Shown: positions 1 to 8,542 of the stretch, piece by piece | Layout of the letters: each line of letters opens with the position of its first letter | How positions within the stretch are numbered: the stretch's first letter is position 1 | From: Biomphalaria glabrata | Lineage: Eukaryota > Mollusca > Gastropoda > Planorbidae | Length of the DNA: 64,000 nt | Assembly (NCBI RefSeq): GCF_947242115.1 | Contig: NC_074711.1 | Coordinates: 3,095,001-3,159,000 of the forward strand | Reading direction: 5' to 3' | Position numbers and translations under genes: made by a program | The notes under the pieces: generated by a model | The model's database searches: none | Told to the model about the DNA's origin: nothing | The model's input: only the letters and a program-made list of their open reading frames with translations

Positions 1-568
1 AAGCTTATATTAAGTGTAGTTGTATCAATTAGTTGAAATCAGTCAGGTAATTAATAAAAACAAATACACAGAAATCGTCACACTTGAATGGACACGTTAA
101 GACAAGGAGGGGGGTTGGGGGAGAAAGAAGGGGTATCTGGGTGAATGGTATCTCGCTTTTTTAAAGCATTTATAAAAAGAAAATTCAAAATTGAACGACC
201 TGGATTTGAACTCAAGGGCTCTAGCTTCCTCGAGACAAAACACTAACCAATGTAACAGAGAAGTGCTTATGAAAATATAAAGTTTTATAGTTATCTATTG
301 TTAGCTTCAAACTTTAAATCGTAGTATAAAGGGGACTAATTCAACTTAGAGCACCACCTCAGTCAAGTGCACATTCTTTTCTTTATTCGAAATTAAACAA
401 AATAATTAATCACCAATAGTTAATAGTTTTATTTAGATTGATTCTTGTTTTGTCAGATAAAAGAAATAAATATGCAAAATTTCAGCTTGATCCGAAATTA
501 GGTGTGAGAGAAATAACGTGTACATATTTTTTACTATACAGGCAGACAGTGTGAGTTGATATAAGCTT
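1..568 (-). mobile_element. TIR element with internal tRNA-like segment (family D, copy 1)
   Basis: Both ends read AAGCTTATAT inward (at position 1 and, on the other strand, from 568), so this is a terminal-inverted-repeat element of about 570 bp. A second long copy lies at 22885-23400 in the opposite orientation and aligns through the whole unit, including a stretch around 181-262 that resembles a tRNA gene on the minus strand (B-box-like GAGTTCAAATCC, complement of 201-212). No coding capacity is seen. Shorter copies recur in the window. The left end may be cut by the window edge. Superfamily not identified. Confidence 0.6.
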
Positions 569-717
569 TGTAACAAAACAAAAAAAGGGGGATAGAAAGA
601 TGGAAAAAGACGGGCAGAATAATGAGCAGCGAAGACGTCGTCTTGATCAATGAGACCAAAATTACACGTCTCTTTACTACCGGCGACAAAAAAAGAGCCG
701 ATAGCCTGGAGTGAAGA

Positions 718-765
718 AATAGAAAAAGAGAGAGAGAAAGAGACAGAGAGAGAGAGAGAAGGGAG
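718..765. repeat. GA-rich simple repeat
   Basis: A purine tract dominated by AGAG and AGAC units. Open frames across it on both strands are a by-product of low complexity. Confidence 0.8.
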
Positions 766-840
766 GAAAAGTAAAAGGAATCGGGGCGAGAGGAGTGAGT
801 ATCAATCGGAAACCAGATTTCCACCAATGACTGTCTTCAA

Positions 841-965
841 GTGATGACGTCACTAAACAGCGTCCGTGGAAGACCGGAAGTACTAGTACAGCTGATGTGC
901 GGAACTTTCCCGAAAATCTTTTTTGCTTTTCGTCTTCGAAAAAATCGAATTCCGGAAGTGGAAGA
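841..965. promoter_or_regulatory. Candidate promoter-like cluster: one CRE and two ETS motifs
   Basis: A perfect palindromic CRE (TGACGTCA) lies at 845-852, followed by ETS-type CCGGAAGT at 874-881 and CCGGAAGTG at 952-960, in DNA somewhat richer in G+C than its surroundings. CRE plus ETS spacing of this kind is typical of animal core promoters. No gene is recognised downstream; the small frame at 841-1038 has no family resemblance. Function is inference only. Confidence 0.35.
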
Positions 966-1265
966 GGTGGGGATTGGGGGGTGGGGAGGGTTGGGAAGAG
1001 GAAACTTTATAGGGTCGGAGGGAAAGGTAGAGGGTTAAAGTGAAGTGGTCAGTGGTCAGTCTGAAGTGAGACGAAAGACGTGAACAAGATTATGTTGGAC
1101 ACCAGACTGAACTTCCTTGGGATGCCCTCGGTGACCCCTAGGATGAGCTGGGGGAGAGATGTTACAAGTCATAGACAGAGTATTGATTTGTAGTGAGAAC
1201 TTTCTACTGTCCCATCAAACCCCCCCCCCTCCCAGGTTTATCTTTCTTTTTTTATTTATCTAGAC

Positions 1266-1345
1266 CAGTGATCCCTTATGTACGGTCCGCGGGTTTCAAT
1301 CTGCCCGTCGAAACTTTGGTCCAGAGTGCAAAATGAAGCCTCAGA
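1266..1345 (+). repeat. Fragment of a CAGTGATGCCC-type TIR repeat
   Basis: Starts CAGTGATCCC and continues with a TCCGCGGG-containing stretch, like the left end of the element at 25207-25914. Only the end is preserved. Weak call. Confidence 0.35.
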
Positions 1346-1458
1346 GACTCGGTTCTGGAGGATTTAATGTTTTTTGTTTTTTTTTGGAGGTGATGTGACC
1401 CTTGAAATGAGTGAACTTTAAATGACCCCAGACAGAAACACGTTGAGCACCACTAATA

Positions 1459-1640
1459 TGGCTGCCTGGTCGTGCGGTTTGCGCGCTGGACTGTCGTTCG
1501 GATTTATCGACGGACGAGGGTTCAAACCCTGCCCGCTCCTATCCCCCGTCGTCCTGCGGGAGGTTTGGACTAGGAAGTAAACTATCTTCAACTCTGAAGG
1601 AACATCCGAAATATGTAAAACAAACATTTTAATATATAGA
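1459..1640 (+). mobile_element. tRNA-derived SINE, family B, copy 1
   Basis: Copy of a family also seen at 4484-4645 and 24205-24375. The head contains a tRNA-like B box (GGGTTCAAACCCTG); the body has a conserved CCCGTCGTCCTGCGGGAGG hairpin-like segment, then TCTGAAGGAACATCCGAAA. These shared blocks with no coding frame fit a pol III-transcribed SINE. The frame on the opposite strand is a shadow. Confidence 0.75.
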
Positions 1641-1794
1641 CTGTTGATGTAGACTCGGTCTTTGGTTTGTAGTTCCGGAGAGCTGTACAACTATACCTCC
1701 GGAGAGCTGTATAACTATACCGATATAGGCACATTTAATTATTAATGTTGAACTTAACATAAACTTAAACAAGCTTAAAGTAAAACTGAATACA

Positions 1795-1966
1795 ACTTGT
1801 ATTAACAAATAAAAAAAAATTTGTTAGTTAACTATTTTTTTAAATTCTTGTTTTTTACAGGTAAAAGCAGTAAGTGCCCACTTTCAACTTGATCCGAGAA
1901 TGGGCGCAGGAGAAATTACCTTTACAAATTTTTTACCAGACAGAGACAGATTGAGCTTTGTAATAC
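1795..1966 (-). repeat. Family D repeat fragment
   Basis: Shares the TTTCAACTTGATCCGAGAAT block and the terminal TTGAGCTTTGTAA with the other family D copies. The tRNA-like part is missing. Confidence 0.6.
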
Positions 1967-2667
1967 CTAGGACAGAAACTGTTGACGCATTCGAATTTTA
2001 AACAAGAGAGAGTTACGGATTAAGTGCTACCAAGAATACATTTTGCTCCAGAGATGAATAATCCTAGCTATGCCCTAATCAGCCACTGAGCCAAGAAAGT
2101 AGAGTTTAAGTTTCTGATTAAATTTAGGCGTCCGAATAAAATATAAAAGGATAAAATGTAAGCTAAAATTTAAAAATTATGTTCAAAATTAAGGTCGCTA
2201 TTCAAGAGTGCCTAATTTTCCGCCTTGTCAAAAAGTACCTAATTTACCGGTGCCTAAATTTCCGGTGCCTAAATATCCATACACCTAATCTACTAGGGCT
2301 AGAGCTGAAGTGTGTAATAATATGTTTATATTACGTCATTGTTTGTTGCGCATGTTTTTGTGAAAGGTACTTGAAAGGATGTGACGAAATAAAACGATGT
2401 CTATTTATAGTCTACTTCTATCAACACGAAGTTTCTTTGAATTAATTCTACATGTTTTATTGTCTACAATAACTTATAACTTCTTTCTCTGTAAGAACTG
2501 AGGGTTGATTAGAATGTAATACTCGTCAAAACTAATAATAGAAAGCAAGCAAAAATACTTAGCAGAATACATAGAAAGAAGAGCATATAAAGAGAACTTT
2601 TACAATTATTCAATACTGTCATTAGGTCCACTGTCCACAAGAGTCTAATAAGTCTAATACTAATACA
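1967..2667. other. AT-rich intergenic stretch, nothing recognised
   Basis: An 88-codon plus-strand frame at 2179-2445 has no motif, no signal peptide pattern and no neighbour to support it. Degenerate tandem copies of CCTAAATTTCCGGTG occur near 2210-2280. Confidence 0.5.
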
Positions 2668-2925
2668 CAGTGGGAAAAAATATGGCCCAGATGCACACCA
2701 CACACACAGGAAAAGAAGACTAAACCTAAAAATAGCCTTCACCTGTGTGCTAAAAATAGCCATGATCATGACCTCAATATTTTCGATGTAATTGGTGTGG
2801 GCGCACTGGCCGTGATCGTATAGTGGTTAGTACTTCGCGTTGTGGCCGCGACAACCCAGGTTCGAATCCTGGTCACGGCAGAGCTGTGATTGTCTCGCAC
2901 TGCCAAGCCCATTACTTTTTTAATT
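2668..2925 (+). repeat. Duplication unit carrying tRNA-His, copy 1
   Basis: About 250 bp that reappears inverted at 11160-11405. Matching blocks include AGGAAAAGAAGAC, AACCTAAAAATAGCC, ATGACCTCAATATTTTC, the tRNA itself, and the downstream stretch CTCGCACTGCCAAGCCCA. The copies differ by scattered substitutions and small gaps outside the tRNA, so the duplication is not very recent while the tRNA has stayed identical. Confidence 0.85.
2809..2880 (+). tRNA. tRNA-His(GTG): tRNA-His (anticodon GTG), copy 1
   Basis: Cytosolic histidine tRNA gene. All arms pair: acceptor GCCGTGA (2809-2815) with TCACGGC (2873-2879), discriminator A at 2880; D stem GTA/TAC; anticodon stem TCGCG (2835-2839) with CGCGA (2847-2851) around a loop with anticodon GTG at 2842-2844; T stem CCAGG/CCTGG closing a TTCGAAT loop. 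The sequence closely follows animal tRNA-His. No intron. The G at -1 of mature tRNA-His is normally added after transcription, and none is needed here. The first run of T residues downstream is at about 2916, later than usual for a pol III terminator. The open frame starting at 2823 that crosses it is spurious. Confidence 0.93.
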
Positions 2926-3132
2926 TTTTTTATAACTTTATAAAAAAATTTCTTTGTTTATTCTCTTTTCTCTACTGCCATTTGTTATTTTTCCTTCATT
3001 TAAAAACAATAATAATTTTATTTATAAAGCGCCGTTAACAAACAAAATGTAGGCTCAAGGCGCTGTGATACTTTTGAAATGATTTACACGCTATATTTTT
3101 TAAAATTTTTTTATTTATAACGTTGTACCAGT

Positions 3133-3247
3133 AATAACACCACCAGGGACCAAGTTTTTAAGAGAGAAAGTAGTGAATTAAAATGCTACGAAAATAAGGG
3201 CATGCGCCGACCGAGGCTCGAACCTGTGACACTGGATTCGACACCAA
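3133..3247 (-). mobile_element. tRNA-derived SINE family C, partial copy
   Basis: Nearly identical to 3283-3398 and to the complement of part of 3753-4031; it breaks off inside the tRNA-like head. It contains the complement of the B box GGTTCGAGCC. It is directly followed by the left arm of the large inverted repeat, and begins with AGTAATAACACC, which recurs at the far right of the whole structure (about 4107). Confidence 0.6.
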
Positions 3248-3559
3248 CAAATGATACATACATATATTAAACATAAATTAATAACAGCACCAGGGACCAA
3301 GTTTTTAAGAGAGAAAGTAGTGAATTAAAATGCTACGAAAATAAGGGCATGCGCCGACCGAGGCTCGAACCTGTGACACTGGATTCGACACCACCGCCTA
3401 GCGATAACGCACCAAGCGAAACTAGCCTCTAGACCATCGAATGTCCAAAAAACATTCTTCTGATCCAGAGTCATTTCGCCCGTATGCAAATTACCACCCC
3501 AGTGGTCAAAGGTCACAAGCTCCAGCTAGCCCCTCCCCCACCCTCGCAGCATCCGTTCA
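3248..3559 (-). repeat. Left arm of a 312-bp near-perfect inverted repeat, with tRNA-Glu-like SINE head
   Basis: Matches the complement of 3753-4065 over its full length with, by eye, a single 1-base gap (in the segment after the A box). Read on the minus strand it has a pol III A box TGGTCTAGAGG and a B box GGTTCGAGCCT about 55 bp apart; the A-box region resembles tRNA-Glu. The arms enclose a 193-bp spacer, so a transcript could fold into a very long hairpin. Confidence 0.85.
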
Positions 3560-3563
3560 TCCG

Positions 3564-3605
3564 TTTCAGCACCTAGCTTCAACTCTATGTTTACATTTTA
3601 CAGCA
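3564..3605 (+). repeat. 42-bp direct repeat, copy 1
   Basis: The 42 bp beginning TTTCAGCACCTAGCTTC are repeated at 4066-4107, once just to the right of each arm of the inverted repeat. The arrangement suggests the right arm arose by copying of the left arm in reverse into or next to a duplicate of this segment. Confidence 0.8.
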
Positions 3606-3752
3606 TTATTGCTCGTACCCACTGAAGCTTCTATATGTAATGTGTTTATGTTGTCCACTTGTCTTTGTGAGAGATAAAACAATTAGATAGAGCCATCGTT
3701 TGTCTAATACATGCCTAACGGCTGTCTGTGTCGGCTCTATCGAAGTTGTTAG

Positions 3753-4065
3753 TGAACGGATGCTGCGAGGGTGGGGGAGGGGCTAGCTGGAGCTTGTGAC
3801 CTTTGACCACTGGGGTGGTAATTTGCATACGGGCGAAATGACTCTGGATCAGAAGAATGTTTTTTGGACATTCCGATGGTCTAGAGGCTAGTTTCGCTTG
3901 GTGCGTTATCGCTAGGCGGTGGTGTCGAATCCAGTGTCACAGGTTCGAGCCTCGGTCGGCGCATGCCCTTATTTTCGTAGCATTTTAATTCACTACTTTC
4001 TCTCTTAAAAACTTGGTCCCTGGTGCTGTTATTAATTTATGTTTAATATATGTATGTATCATTTG
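3753..4065 (+). repeat. Right arm of the 312-bp inverted repeat, with tRNA-Glu-like SINE head
   Basis: Complement of 3248-3559. On the plus strand the A box lies at 3877-3887 and the B box at 3942-3952. The outermost bases (CAAATGATAC at 3248 and its complement ending at 4065) match exactly, so the repeat extends well beyond the SINE into surrounding DNA. Confidence 0.85.
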
Positions 4066-4107
4066 TTTCAGCACCTAGCTTCAACTCTATGTTTACATTT
4101 TACAGCA
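4066..4107 (+). repeat. 42-bp direct repeat, copy 2
   Basis: Second copy of the 3564-3605 segment, immediately outside the right arm. Confidence 0.8.
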
Positions 4108-4351
4108 GTAATAACACCGGGTGTTCTTTATGTTGGTTAAAAGGTATAATTTTATAGAACTGATTCACAAACTACGGACCGCGGGCCATATCTGTTGCGA
4201 TCGTATCATTCATATATACAAGACATGAATCAATAAAAAAAAAGCCAATAAGCCTTATCTTCTTATATAATACAGACGTTACTTCAAAAAATAAAGTCAA
4301 TTAATTACTGGCAATTAAATATTTTGTTTGATACCAGTAAGGGAAAAAAAA

Positions 4352-4760
4352 GTAAAGTTCCCCTTTCAGACATTGGGATCTAAAGGGCAGATGATGTTAA
4401 GGTCATCTATTTCTTTGGCCAATGGTTAACGAGCATGTGGTTAACGAGTGGCCAGCACAACGGCCAGCCGCCTTCTATTGGATGGCTTCCTGGTCGTGCG
4501 GTTTGGACTGTCGTTTGGATTTATGGATGCCCGCTCCCATCCCCCGTCGTCCTGCGGGAGGTATGAACTAGGAAGTAGACTATCTTTAACTCTGAAGGAA
4601 CATGTAAAACATTTTACAAACAAAACATTTTTTTACAAACATTTTATTTCCCAAACTAGACTAAGGCACCCATTTGAGTTGGGTGGACTCGTGCGCGTCC
4701 CTGAAAATCGCAAAAATGCAAAATCCCAGTCTTTACCGAGCTGCAAACCCAGGACTCACA
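4352..4760 (-). mobile_element. SINE family A, interrupted by a family B SINE
   Basis: The two outer parts (4352-4473 and 4661-4760) are consecutive segments of the family A SINE that is complete at 50916-51200: the tail with GGGCAGATGATG and CCAGCACAACG, then CCCATTTGAGTTGGGTGG and the remnant of the tRNA-like head. The family B SINE at 4484-4645 separates them, so B inserted after A. Confidence 0.7.
4484..4645 (+). mobile_element. tRNA-derived SINE, family B, copy 2
   Basis: Has CTGGTCGTGCGGTTTG, CCCGTCGTCCTGCGGGAGG and CTCTGAAGGAACAT in the family order, with a short deletion in the head that removes the GCGCGC part and the B box. It lies inside a family A SINE. Confidence 0.75.
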
Positions 4761-4850
4761 AAAAAAAAAGCTTACTCTAATTCAAGGAAAGGAATTCAAT
4801 GAACTTTCACACAAAAGCTGAAAGATCTGGAATTTGCAGACGACATAGAG

Positions 4851-5048
4851 CAGGGGTTCTCAACCTGTGGGTCGCGACCCCCTTGGGGGTCGATTGACGA
4901 TTTGCCAGGGGTCACCAAAGACCATCGAAAAAATGAATTGTTTTGTCTATTCTTCTATTGCTGTGTGTGTGTGTCCGGGGTGGGGGGTCGCGGCAGAGTG
5001 GCGGGTTGTAAAAAGGGGTCGCCGAGCATAAAAGGTTGAGAACCGCTG
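4851..5048 (+). mobile_element. hAT-type MITE with 8-bp target duplication (family CAGGGGTTCTCAACC, copy 1)
   Basis: Ends CAGGGGTTCTCAACC and GGTTGAGAACCGCTG form terminal inverted repeats. The flanks carry an exact 8-bp duplication ACATAGAG (4843-4850 and 5049-5056), the signature of the hAT superfamily. It is 198 bp and non-coding. It landed 6 bp after the FADD codons of a LINE. Confidence 0.92.
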
Positions 5049-5559
5049 ACATAGAGCCTTATTGTCACACAGACTATAGGATATGCAAGAAAAAGTCATA
5101 AGTGACGTAGGAAAAAGAGTTGGCCTCAATATAAACCACCAAAAAAACAAAAGTACCCAACAAAATGGAGACATAGAACTGGATTCTCAGACTAAGTAGA
5201 TAGTTTTATATACCTTGGGAGTGTAGTCAGAGTATCAGGTGGAACAGATGAAGACATTTAACGTCGTATAAATCTAGCACGTCAGACATTTACACAACTA
5301 AAAACCAACATCTCTACCAAAGAGTAAAATAAGAATCTTATGTCAAGGCAGTCCTACTGTATGGTTCTGAAACATGCAACAATAAACAACAATAAAAAGT
5401 ACAGACCTTCATCAAGAGATGCCTGAGAAATATATAAATACACTGGTAGGACAAAATAGAAAACACAAAACTAAGGGAGGTGGGTGGACAGAGGAATATA
5501 GAGGTGCAGATCTTAGAGAGGAAGTGGAGAGGATTAATCACACCCTTAGAAGAGATACC

Positions 5560-6043
5560 GTTTGATCGTCTTAAGAGCTGAGCCGAAGGCTCTTCGAGCC
5601 CTAAGTTTGAAAAAAAAACCTTTTTGGACGCCAAACAGTAAAAAAAAAAAAAACCTGTGATAACACAGTTCTGTTTGAGAGAGACCCGAGTCAATGCCTA
5701 TGTAAAGCATTGCTATTTCCGATGCCTTTGGCCCCCGACGCATGCTTGGCTGCACATGGCCGAAGGCCGAGGACAACGGAGCCTCCGCCATTTTCCTTCG
5801 TTATACCAAGCTAACCGTGGGAGACTCGCCATTTATGTAACGGTCCCTTGAGGAACAGCGCATGGATGTGTGACAGGTTTGTGGGGACTTTTTTTGCAAC
5901 CCCGCCAGTGCAAGAGGTGGGACTCTCATCTACCCGTGGACATCCCCACGGGAGTTATGTTTCGCCATTCATTTAGCCTAGCTCCCCCCTCAAGTAGCCG
6001 TTTCCACCCGGGTCCCACGGTGAGGCAGAACAGCGTACCCGGA
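5560..6043 (-). mobile_element. Unclassified 484-bp insertion with 12-bp target duplication
   Basis: Flanked by an exact 12-bp duplication AGAAGAGATACC (5548-5559 and 6044-6055), and it splits a LINE frame that resumes on the other side. It is clearly richer in G+C than its host. The left end has a GAGCCGAAGGCTC hairpin, followed by short A runs. There are no terminal inverted repeats. A 12-bp duplication without TIRs suggests target-primed retrotransposition (SINE-like or a 5'-truncated LINE), but no coding motif or pol III box is clear. The 81-codon minus frame at 5546-5791 crosses its border and is not a real gene. Confidence 0.75.
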
Positions 6044-6156
6044 AGAAGAGATACCAACAACAGAGCTAGACAGGCCTCAGAGTGGAACCCCCAGGGAACA
6101 AGACATAGAGGAAGACTAAAAAGAACTTGGCGACGCAGTGTACTAGATGAAGCTTA

Positions 6157-6205
6157 TGGGCAAACGGGCAAATGCCCGGTGGGCCGGTACCAAATGGGCC
6201 GGTCT
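6157..6205 (+). repeat. Fragment of the CAGGGGCGGACTGG repeat family
   Basis: GGGCCGGTACCAAATGGGCC matches the left part of the element at 49448-49801. Only the end region survives, followed by runs of A and T. Confidence 0.4.
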
Positions 6206-6648
6206 GGTCGCGAACAAAGAAAAAAAACTTTTTTTTTTTTTTCAATGCAGACAACTTAAAAAAAAAAAATACAGCAGCGAGACACAGATGCCCGAACACG
6301 TTTCCTTTTTTTTTAAAATTTATTTATTACTCTTAATTTTGTTTGAAATTCAACAAGAATTTAAAAAAAAATGTACACTATACACTGTAGCCTACGTATT
6401 ATCATTTGCAAAACGTTAGACCCTACTTTCTGCTATGCACGAGCGGCATTAACTTCAACACTTCTTTGATGTCTTCGAGCTTGTGTTTGGCCTAATTATT
6501 TTGCTGGTCGGCATATAGGCCTACGTTTGATGACACTCCCTTTTGTTTTTGCGCCTTCCCTCCCCCGTCTTTTGATCGTTCCATTGGCAGTTAACGAAAA
6601 AGAGGGATGAGAGAGGTTAAGTTAGAAAACATTGATATAACGCAGAAA

Positions 6649-7250
6649 AACAATTGGGGCGACAATTAGCTCTTTAACGGATAAAACAGATATCAACACA
6701 AATGAGAAGGCTGACACACTCGCCAAGAGTGGGAGAACAAATTCACAATTAAATTGCACTCGATCCAGAAGAAATGAAGAAACTAATAGTAAATAAAATA
6801 AATGAGAAATGGACACGCTCTCATGCGAATCACAAGAAAGATGATGCCTATTATAAACTCTAATCTTACGACTCAGGATCGGACACAACAGAATGAGACA
6901 ACATGTCCTTCAAAACTGCTCACTTTACCATGAGGCCCGTACAATACACTGGCCCCAAAACTGTTCACTTTACCATGAGGCCCGTACAATACACTGGCCC
7001 CAAAACACGCCAATAGAAAGAAAACTATATGGAGAGCTCCCTGATTTGGAAACCACCGCGCAGTTCATCTCGTATATTGGTCTAGTCATCTGAACGTTCC
7101 AACATAAAAATGAGAATGAGGAAAAAGAAGAAGCTCTTCAACACTAGGCCCCTACTTAACCTAATAGGAATCAACTTTAACACACACACAGCCACGAAAT
7201 TGCAAACCACTCAACTTATTCACAGCTCAATATGAGATTTGTACAGAAAA
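6649..7250 (+). mobile_element. I-clade LINE remnant (RNase H and C-terminal domain)
   Basis: One frame reads NEKADTLAKSG, a typical C-terminal RNase H motif, then EEMKKLIVNKINEKW. Downstream, MRQHVLQNCSLYHEARTIHWPQ resembles the Cys-containing tail of I-clade LINE proteins, and PIERKLYGELPDLETTAQFI closes it. RNase H upstream of a zinc-knuckle tail is characteristic of the I clade; the Nimbus element of Biomphalaria belongs here. The NCSLYHEARTIHWPQ segment is duplicated in tandem (about 48 bp, 6910-7005), and part of the knuckle is deleted. It is a dead copy. Confidence 0.7.
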
Positions 7251-7702
7251 AGTAAGTTTCCTTTTTGTTTATTTTAATAACATCATTCTAAAAATACTAC
7301 ACTTAAGGCTTACAAAAAAAAATATTATTTAATTTTAAAAAGACAAATCTAGATCTAAATCATTTTTTTACTATTATAATTAATGGCAAACTTATGCTTA
7401 GTATGAAGTCATTGATAATGTATAGGCTTATAGCGCTGTCCCATCCGATACTCAATGAAAGGATCCACATATTCACATATAGAAGTTAATTCGGTTCGGC
7501 TTCTCTACTCACTTAAAAAGTTTGACAACACTTTCTAATCTATCAATAGAGATGTATGCTTAATTTGAAAACTTACATACTGTATTGGTAGACTTTGTTA
7601 TAATTGTAGGCTACTCATTAATGCAGCACAGAAAGTGACAGATGTATCACCAAAGATCTATCTAGGATTAACATAATGACTCTCTGTACGACAACTTATC
7701 GA
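7251..7702. other. AT-rich stretch, nothing recognised
   Basis: Probably partly LINE 3' untranslated DNA. The stretch 7318-7450 (TTTAAAAAGACAAATCTAGA onward) reappears at 9628-9780, so it is a repeat of unknown type on both sides of the two minisatellites. Confidence 0.5.
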
Positions 7703-8062
7703 ACATTCATATTCCTGTAGAGAGTACTGTAGACATCCACCAAGCGACTATGTACACGTTAACATTCATATTCCTGTAGAGAGTACTGTAGACATCCACC
7801 AAGCGACTATGTACACGTTAACATTCATATTCCTGTAGAGAGTACTGTAGACATTCACCAAGCGACTATGTAAACGTTAACATTCATATTCCTGTAGAGA
7901 GTACTGTAGACATCCACCAAGCGACTATGTACACGTTAACATTCATATTCCTGTAGAGAGTACTGTAGACATCCACCAAGCGACTATGTACACGTTAACA
8001 TTCATATTCCTGTAGAGAGTACTGTAGACATTCACCAAGCGACTATGTACACGTTAACATTC
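7703..8062. repeat. 59-bp minisatellite, about six copies
   Basis: Copies of ACATTCATATTCCTG... start at 7703, 7762, 7821, 7880, 7939 and 7998, an exact period of 59 bp, with a partial seventh at 8057. The copies are almost identical (one or two substitutions), indicating recent expansion or homogenisation. Confidence 0.95.
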
Positions 8063-8540
8063 ACCGGTGAAAGTCGACAGTCTCCGATTCCGTTGTACTA
8101 CAGTTACAGCCTCCCGGACAAAAAAAAGTATTTTGCTTTTACAATAAGAATTTTAAAAACAAACAATAAACTTTTTTGTTTCCTTGGCCAGTCTATGGTA
8201 AATGTATATCTGCCCTGGCCTATAGTGCGCACTAAATGAATAACAATAGGGTTGGGCAGAAAAAAAATTGAATGTCAATTTGAACCATTTTTATTTCATG
8301 AAGGTTTTCTCGGAGGTTCTCGTGAATCTATTAGAGTCCAAACGTGAATGTAAAGTGTAGAGCGGGAGGGGGCCACACTGACACTCACCACCCGTATACT
8401 ACAACGACTTGCATCAATTTAGACGTAGCGGTCATAAGACAAAGAGTCCAGCTTCAGACAGGCCATATAGCACTTGCACGCAAAACACGTCCACAACTTA
8501 GGGTTCCACGCATGCGTCAATACAACATCCTAAGCCCCTT
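8063..8540. other. Intergenic stretch, nothing recognised
   Basis: Two short frames (8045-8239 and 8344-8562) have no family features. It contains no repeat recognised elsewhere in the window. Confidence 0.4.
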
Positions 8541-8542
8541 AT

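Larger units (their letters stand above)
4790..6160 (+). mobile_element. LINE (non-LTR retrotransposon) 3' part, broken and interrupted twice
   Basis: The frame fragments read in order as a reverse transcriptase C-terminal half: a KLKDLEFADD segment (FADD catalytic box at 4833-4844), then GSVVRVSGGTDEDI- and QLKTNIS-like stretches, a QTFIKRCLRNI thumb-like motif near 5405, and finally RQASEWNPQGTRHRGRLKRTWRR at about 6074-6140. This order is the usual C-terminal tail of many animal LINE ORF2 proteins. It is decayed by many stops and shifts. A hAT MITE (4851-5048) and an unclassified 484-bp element (5560-6043) were inserted later. The 5' end is missing, as in most LINE copies. Confidence 0.8.

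Noticed and set aside
3870-3965. Functional tRNA-Glu gene
   Set aside because: A and B boxes are present but acceptor and anticodon stems do not pair properly; it is a tRNA-derived SINE head.
7703-8062. CRISPR-like array
   Set aside because: The whole 59-bp unit is repeated with no unique spacers; it is a minisatellite in a eukaryotic genome.
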